NCBI GenBank assembly: GCA_964057225.1
Contig: OZ059894.1
Location: 9,062,131 to 9,126,130, forward strand
Length of the DNA stretch: 64,000 bases
Reading direction: 5' to 3'
Origin: Auanema rhodensis
Taxonomy: Eukaryota > Nematoda > Chromadorea > Rhabditida > Rhabditidae
Every line of letters begins with the position of its first letter. Position 1 is the first letter of the stretch. This document shows positions 52,743 through 64,000 of this stretch, piece by piece. The translations under genes and the position numbers were made by a program. Below the pieces are notes generated by a model. The model did not search any database. It worked only from the letters and a program-made list of their open reading frames with translations, and had not been told where the DNA came from.

Positions 52743-53347
52743 GTAACAATTTTCTGGGTACGTTTTAATTGTTGTACATTACATATTTTCATTTGCATTC
52801 AATTTCTTTTATACGTAGCCTTATCATAGAAATTTGCCATAATATTTTTCTTTTTTTGATTTTTATTTCTCTTCAGTTTTTACTGTTCAAAGTGAGTTAA
52901 ATTATCTTTGGTTATGCGTAAGAAAGATCGATTATTCTCCGTCTAGTGGACACGTAAACCCTCTTACGGACTGTTGTGTTTGTTTTAGGAAACCGAGTCT
53001 AACATTGCTCTTCTTTTATTTCTAACGTTCGAACACTATTGTTCGGAAAATTTTGAATTTTCATAATCTATAATTCTTACGCATTTTCTCTTAACTATTA
53101 TACTAAAGGTGTCATTATATATAATTACGGTGGTTTTGGTTTGAAAGCTTAATTGTTACACATATTTTTTATTTTTTAAATATCATTTTATATCTAAATA
53201 TTCATTTTCACTTAGTCTTACACATATATAATAATTTATAATTGATGAAGTAGCACATTAATTCAATTTTACAATCGAAGTTTGTTACTTCCCTCAGTTT
53301 TATATCATTCGTATCGAGTTCAAATATTTTTAAAGATATACTATGCA

Positions 53348-53500
53348 TTTTTAGAAGAAAACTTCGTTAATTCCTGAAATAGCTTGGAGTAATACGATTC
53401 TGGTCAATAAAGTATAAATATAGCCTAGTAGTTCTTCAGCAATTAGCCCAGCAAGTTCAATGCTTGCCTCGGTTACCTTATCCTTTAAATCAGTCCCTAT
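53348..53500 (-). CDS. Possible small - strand exon or microprotein, unknown
   Basis: An open frame after a TATATAG acceptor-like site encodes about 50 residues, including ELAGLIAEELLGYIYTLL, and stops at TAA. The composition (amphipathic helix, few low-complexity residues) is more protein-like than the other unassigned frames. The only sequence 5' of it on this strand is antisense to the orphan gene at 53584-54298, and no partner exon was found. It may be spurious. Confidence 0.2.
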
Positions 53501-53565
53501 ATATATTATAGTATCAATTAGTATAGAATTTATTTTGTTTATATATTTAAATCTTTTATAATGCA

Positions 53566-53573
53566 TTGTTCAG
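53566..53573 (+). promoter_or_regulatory. Candidate trans-splice acceptor of the orphan gene
   Basis: TTGTTCAG ends at 53573, only 10 bp before the ATG at 53584. This spacing suits spliced-leader addition and supports that start. Confidence 0.5.
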
Positions 53574-53583
53574 AATCATAGTA

Positions 53584-54298
53584 ATGGTTCTTGATGTTCG
53601 ACTAGAAGAAAAAGAGGTTAAAAACTTCGGATCCGAATTTGTTACGGTTTGTAAATTTATTGTTTGAATCAAATGATTGTACAGTTCAGAAGTTTGAACC
53701 AGGTAACTCGACCTGGGGCTGTGAACCATATTGTAATTTCTATGCAAGGATGAAGCTGCAACAAATAAAGTAATATCGCTTTGGAAAAATATGTCATATA
53801 TAATTTTTTAAATTTAGTGATTATGCTATTCTAGAAGTAGAAAGATCTCCCGAAGGATGGGGTAATGATATTCGAGGAAAACAGAAAGGAGTCCCTTTGC
53901 TAAAACGTACTGAAATTTGGTTGTCCCAAATGGATTCTAAGCTTAAAGCGAATAGGAGATCGTTCAGTGCTCCACCAAGAAAGTGAATGAGAAGTTGTTT
54001 TCTTACTTTTTTATTATTCATTTCAGGCCAACAGAATTGAAATTTTCTAATAGTTTAACTAGAGTTTCTAGTAGGCATGTTATTGATTTTGATATTCAGG
54101 TATTATATGCTTATGTAGAAATTAATGATACATTCGTTTTGAGGATAAACCTTCGTTTATCTTAAAGGCTGAAGATAATGAGAAGTTATGGAGAGAATTT
54201 CATGAAGCGGAAAGAAAGGTGTGATATCTCGAATCTAATCTTCTAATTATTCTTTTTAGGTTATTTTAAATCGTTTAAGGCACTGTAAGCTATGGTGA
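53584..54298 (+). CDS. Unknown small protein, 6 exons, about 159 aa
   Basis: I do not recognise this family. Exons: 53584-53650, 53685-53769, 53818-53982, 54027-54099, 54168-54218, 54260-54298; every junction has GT/AG borders and matching phase, and the stop is TGA. Introns are 34-68 bp, like those of the genes around it. The N-terminal third has three cysteines or aromatic groups (WGCEPYCNFYARM), the middle is basic (RGKQKGVPLLKR, KANRRSFSAPPRK), and the C-terminal end is a charged helix (DNEKLWREFHEAERK) ending in CKLW. There is no signal peptide or membrane segment. The model depends on splice logic alone, so exon 1 and the start are the least certain. It lies between SAYSD1 and HEATR5B in the same direction, 315 bp before the HEATR5B ATG, so the two could share a polycistronic transcript. 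Confidence 0.6.
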
Positions 54299-54612
54299 TT
54301 TTAAGATTTTAAACAATTCTTTAAAAAAATAGTCTATTTGTATGTTTTCTTTTTATTTTGTATTTCTTTCATTAATTTTTTAGTGATTTTATACCATTTC
54401 GTATTTTCTAATTATTTATAAGGTGTTCTTGTTAATTGTTTTTCTTTTAATTCTGTTACAATTATTATATAATTTTATTAATATTCTTGGATTCCAGATC
54501 TCTCAATATTGATGTTTTCTTAACATTCGCCTATCTCTTTTTGCTAATTGCAATTTTTAGTTTTTATCGTATTTTTAGTTACAGATATAATTATGTGATA
54601 AGAAAGATATTC
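54299..54612 (+). promoter_or_regulatory. Intercistronic-like region before HEATR5B, with acceptors
   Basis: 315 bp, extremely T-rich. Acceptor-like sites are ATTCCAG ending at 54497 and TTACAG ending at 54584; the second is 28 bp before the HEATR5B ATG. The layout resembles spacing inside a nematode operon (3' end, U-rich stretch, trans-splice acceptor), but an independent promoter is equally possible. Confidence 0.4.
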
Positions 54613-62978
<8,366 letters not shown>

Positions 62979-63285
62979 TCTGTCAAAAATCAACTACGTT
63001 TATGACATTTAAGAAAGCTCTAGTGATAATTACATCCCTTTGCAAATAATATTATGGGTACTAAACTTGTTCGCAACTAAATACTGATACAATAACACAA
63101 GACCAGTATTCTATCACAGCCGTTTCAGTTTTCAACCTGTATTGAGCACAAATCCTAATACAAACCTAAAAGAAATCAAGACAATGAAATAAAAATTTGG
63201 TAATATAATTCCCTGACGATACCAGATTTCTCAAATAAGCAGACTAACATGTAATTGCATTCCATTACATGAACATGAAGATGAA
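62979..63285. other. HEATR5B 3' region before the tRNA array
   Basis: Contains the HEATR5B 3' UTR. AATAAA at 63188-63193, about 210 bp past the stop, is a candidate poly(A) signal. No gene is seen otherwise; a - strand frame (63394-63176) is antisense to the first array unit and not supported. Confidence 0.6.
63188..63193 (+). terminator. Candidate poly(A) signal of HEATR5B
   Basis: AATAAA, about 210 bp downstream of the TAA stop, just before the tRNA array begins. Confidence 0.45.
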
Positions 63286-63395
63286 GAGTATTATTCAGAT
63301 TCGAGGATTCCAGAGTTTGAACATTGGAATTGATTTCAACTGTGGTTTTCTGTTCCTTATAACTCTTCAAGAATTCTTCATTCTGTCTACTCATA

Positions 63396-63468
63396 GCCTC
63401 GATAGCTCAGTTGGGAGAGCGTTAGACTGAAGATCTAAAGGTCACCAGTTCGATCCTGGTTCGGGGCA
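63396..63468 (+). tRNA. tRNA-Phe (GAA), copy 1
   Basis: A 73 nt cloverleaf. The acceptor stem is GCCTCGA/TCGGGGC with one T-G pair and discriminator A. The D arm is GCTCAGTTGGGAGAGC, the anticodon arm TTAGACTGAAGATCTAA with anticodon GAA, and the T arm CCAGTTCGATCCTGG. There is no intron and CCA is not encoded. A TTTT follows within six bases, which would stop RNA polymerase III. The A and B boxes are both consensus. Confidence 0.98.
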
Positions 63469-63659
63469 ATGTTTTACCTTCCGACACCTTGCAATATTCC
63501 TTTTCTGATTTCTATCGGTCATCTGAATCCTAGCTTAGGTTTCAGTAATGAGTATTATTCAGATTCGAGGATTCCAGAGTTTGAACATTGGAATTGATTT
63601 CAACTGTGGTTTTTTGTTCCTTATAACTCTTCAAGAATTCTTCATTCTTTCTACTCATA

Positions 63660-63732
63660 GCCTCGATAGCTCAGTTGGGAGAGCGTTAGACTGAAGATCT
63701 AAAGGTCACCAGTTCGATCCTGGTTCGGGGCA
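63660..63732 (+). tRNA. tRNA-Phe (GAA), copy 2
   Basis: Appears identical to copy 1 over all 73 bases, again followed by TTTT. It sits 264 bp downstream of copy 1. Confidence 0.98.
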
Positions 63733-63923
63733 ATGTTTTACATTCCGACACCTTCCAATATTCCTTTTCTGAGTTCTATCGGTCATCTGAATCCTAGCTT
63801 AGGTTTCAGTAATGAGTATTATTCAGATTCGAGGATTCCAGAGTTTGAACATTGGAATTGATTTCAACTGTGGTTTTTTGTTCCTTATAACTCTTCAAGA
63901 ATTCTTTATTCTGTCTACTCATA

Positions 63924-63996
63924 GCCTCGATAGCTCAGTTGGGAGAGCGTTAGACTGAAGATCTAAAGGTCACCAGTTCGATCCTGGTTCGGGGCA
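63924..63996 (+). tRNA. tRNA-Phe (GAA), copy 3
   Basis: Appears identical to copies 1 and 2. The window ends four bases after the tRNA, so its T-run terminator is not visible. Confidence 0.97.
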
Positions 63997-64000
63997 ATGT

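Larger units (their letters stand above)
52743..53573. other. Interval downstream of SAYSD1
   Basis: This 830 bp stretch must hold the SAYSD1 3' UTR. It is T-rich. On the - strand, 53500-53348 is an open frame of helical composition, listed separately. Confidence 0.6.
63286..64000 (+). repeat. Tandem array, 264 bp unit, one tRNA-Phe per unit
   Basis: Repeat boundaries (GAGTATTATTCAG) occur at 63286, 63550 and 63814, exactly 264 bp apart. Units differ by only a few substitutions in the spacer (for example TTTTCTGTT versus TTTTTTGTT, and ACCTTCC versus ACATTCC), while the three tRNA sequences look identical. The last unit is cut by the window end, so the array probably continues. Confidence 0.95.

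Noticed and set aside
53556..53747. Minus-strand 63-codon frame
   Set aside because: It is antisense to exons 1-2 of the better supported + strand gene.
63286..64000. CRISPR-like regular repeat
   Set aside because: Each 264 bp unit contains a full tRNA-Phe and the spacers are also repeated, so this is a tandem duplication in a eukaryote.

Overview
This window is nuclear DNA of a nematode, most likely a chromadorean; the species cannot be named from sequence alone. The evidence is an AT-rich sequence, many tiny introns of 35-60 bp with strict GT...TTTCAG borders beside a few introns of 7-23 kb, splice acceptors 10-34 bp upstream of start codons that look like trans-splice sites, a nematode-type tRNA-Phe, and a globin-coupled GPCR whose family (GLB-33) is known from nematodes. 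Six protein-coding genes were assembled exon by exon with consistent reading phase at every junction. The rest is intron and intergenic DNA rich in (CT)n, (GA)n and (TA)n tracts.

Layout. (1) 3.8-24.5 kb, + strand: a synaptotagmin (one membrane anchor, C2A and C2B) in 12 exons; its first two introns are 6.9 and 9.6 kb, and intron 1 holds a decayed mariner transposon. (2) 25.35-50.84 kb, - strand: an amnionless-like receptor subunit in 15 exons. Its N-terminal five exons (50.2-50.8 kb) and C-terminal ten exons (25.3-27.4 kb) are separated by a 22.8 kb intron. (3) 46.4-49.3 kb, + strand: a GLB-33-type protein, a seven-transmembrane receptor fused to a globin domain, nested inside that giant intron on the opposite strand. 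(4) 52.1-52.7 kb, + strand: SAYSD1. (5) 53.6-54.3 kb, + strand: a small gene of unknown family. (6) 54.6-63.0 kb, + strand: HEATR5B (the orthologue called SOAP-1 in C. elegans), about 45 exons and 2083 residues. (7) 63.29 kb to the end: a tandem array of a 264 bp unit, each unit carrying one tRNA-Phe(GAA); three copies are visible and the array reaches the window edge.

How the genes relate. The amnionless-like gene (endocytic receptor assembly), synaptotagmin (Ca2+-triggered exocytosis), HEATR5B (AP-1/clathrin trafficking) and SAYSD1 (ER translocon quality control) are all membrane-traffic genes, but this may be chance. Genes 4-6 are in the same direction; the last two are only 315 bp apart with a good acceptor before the HEATR5B start, so an operon is possible. 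The most interesting points are the nested receptor-globin gene, the broken acidic triads of individual domains, a duplicated splice donor in synaptotagmin, and the tRNA-Phe array.
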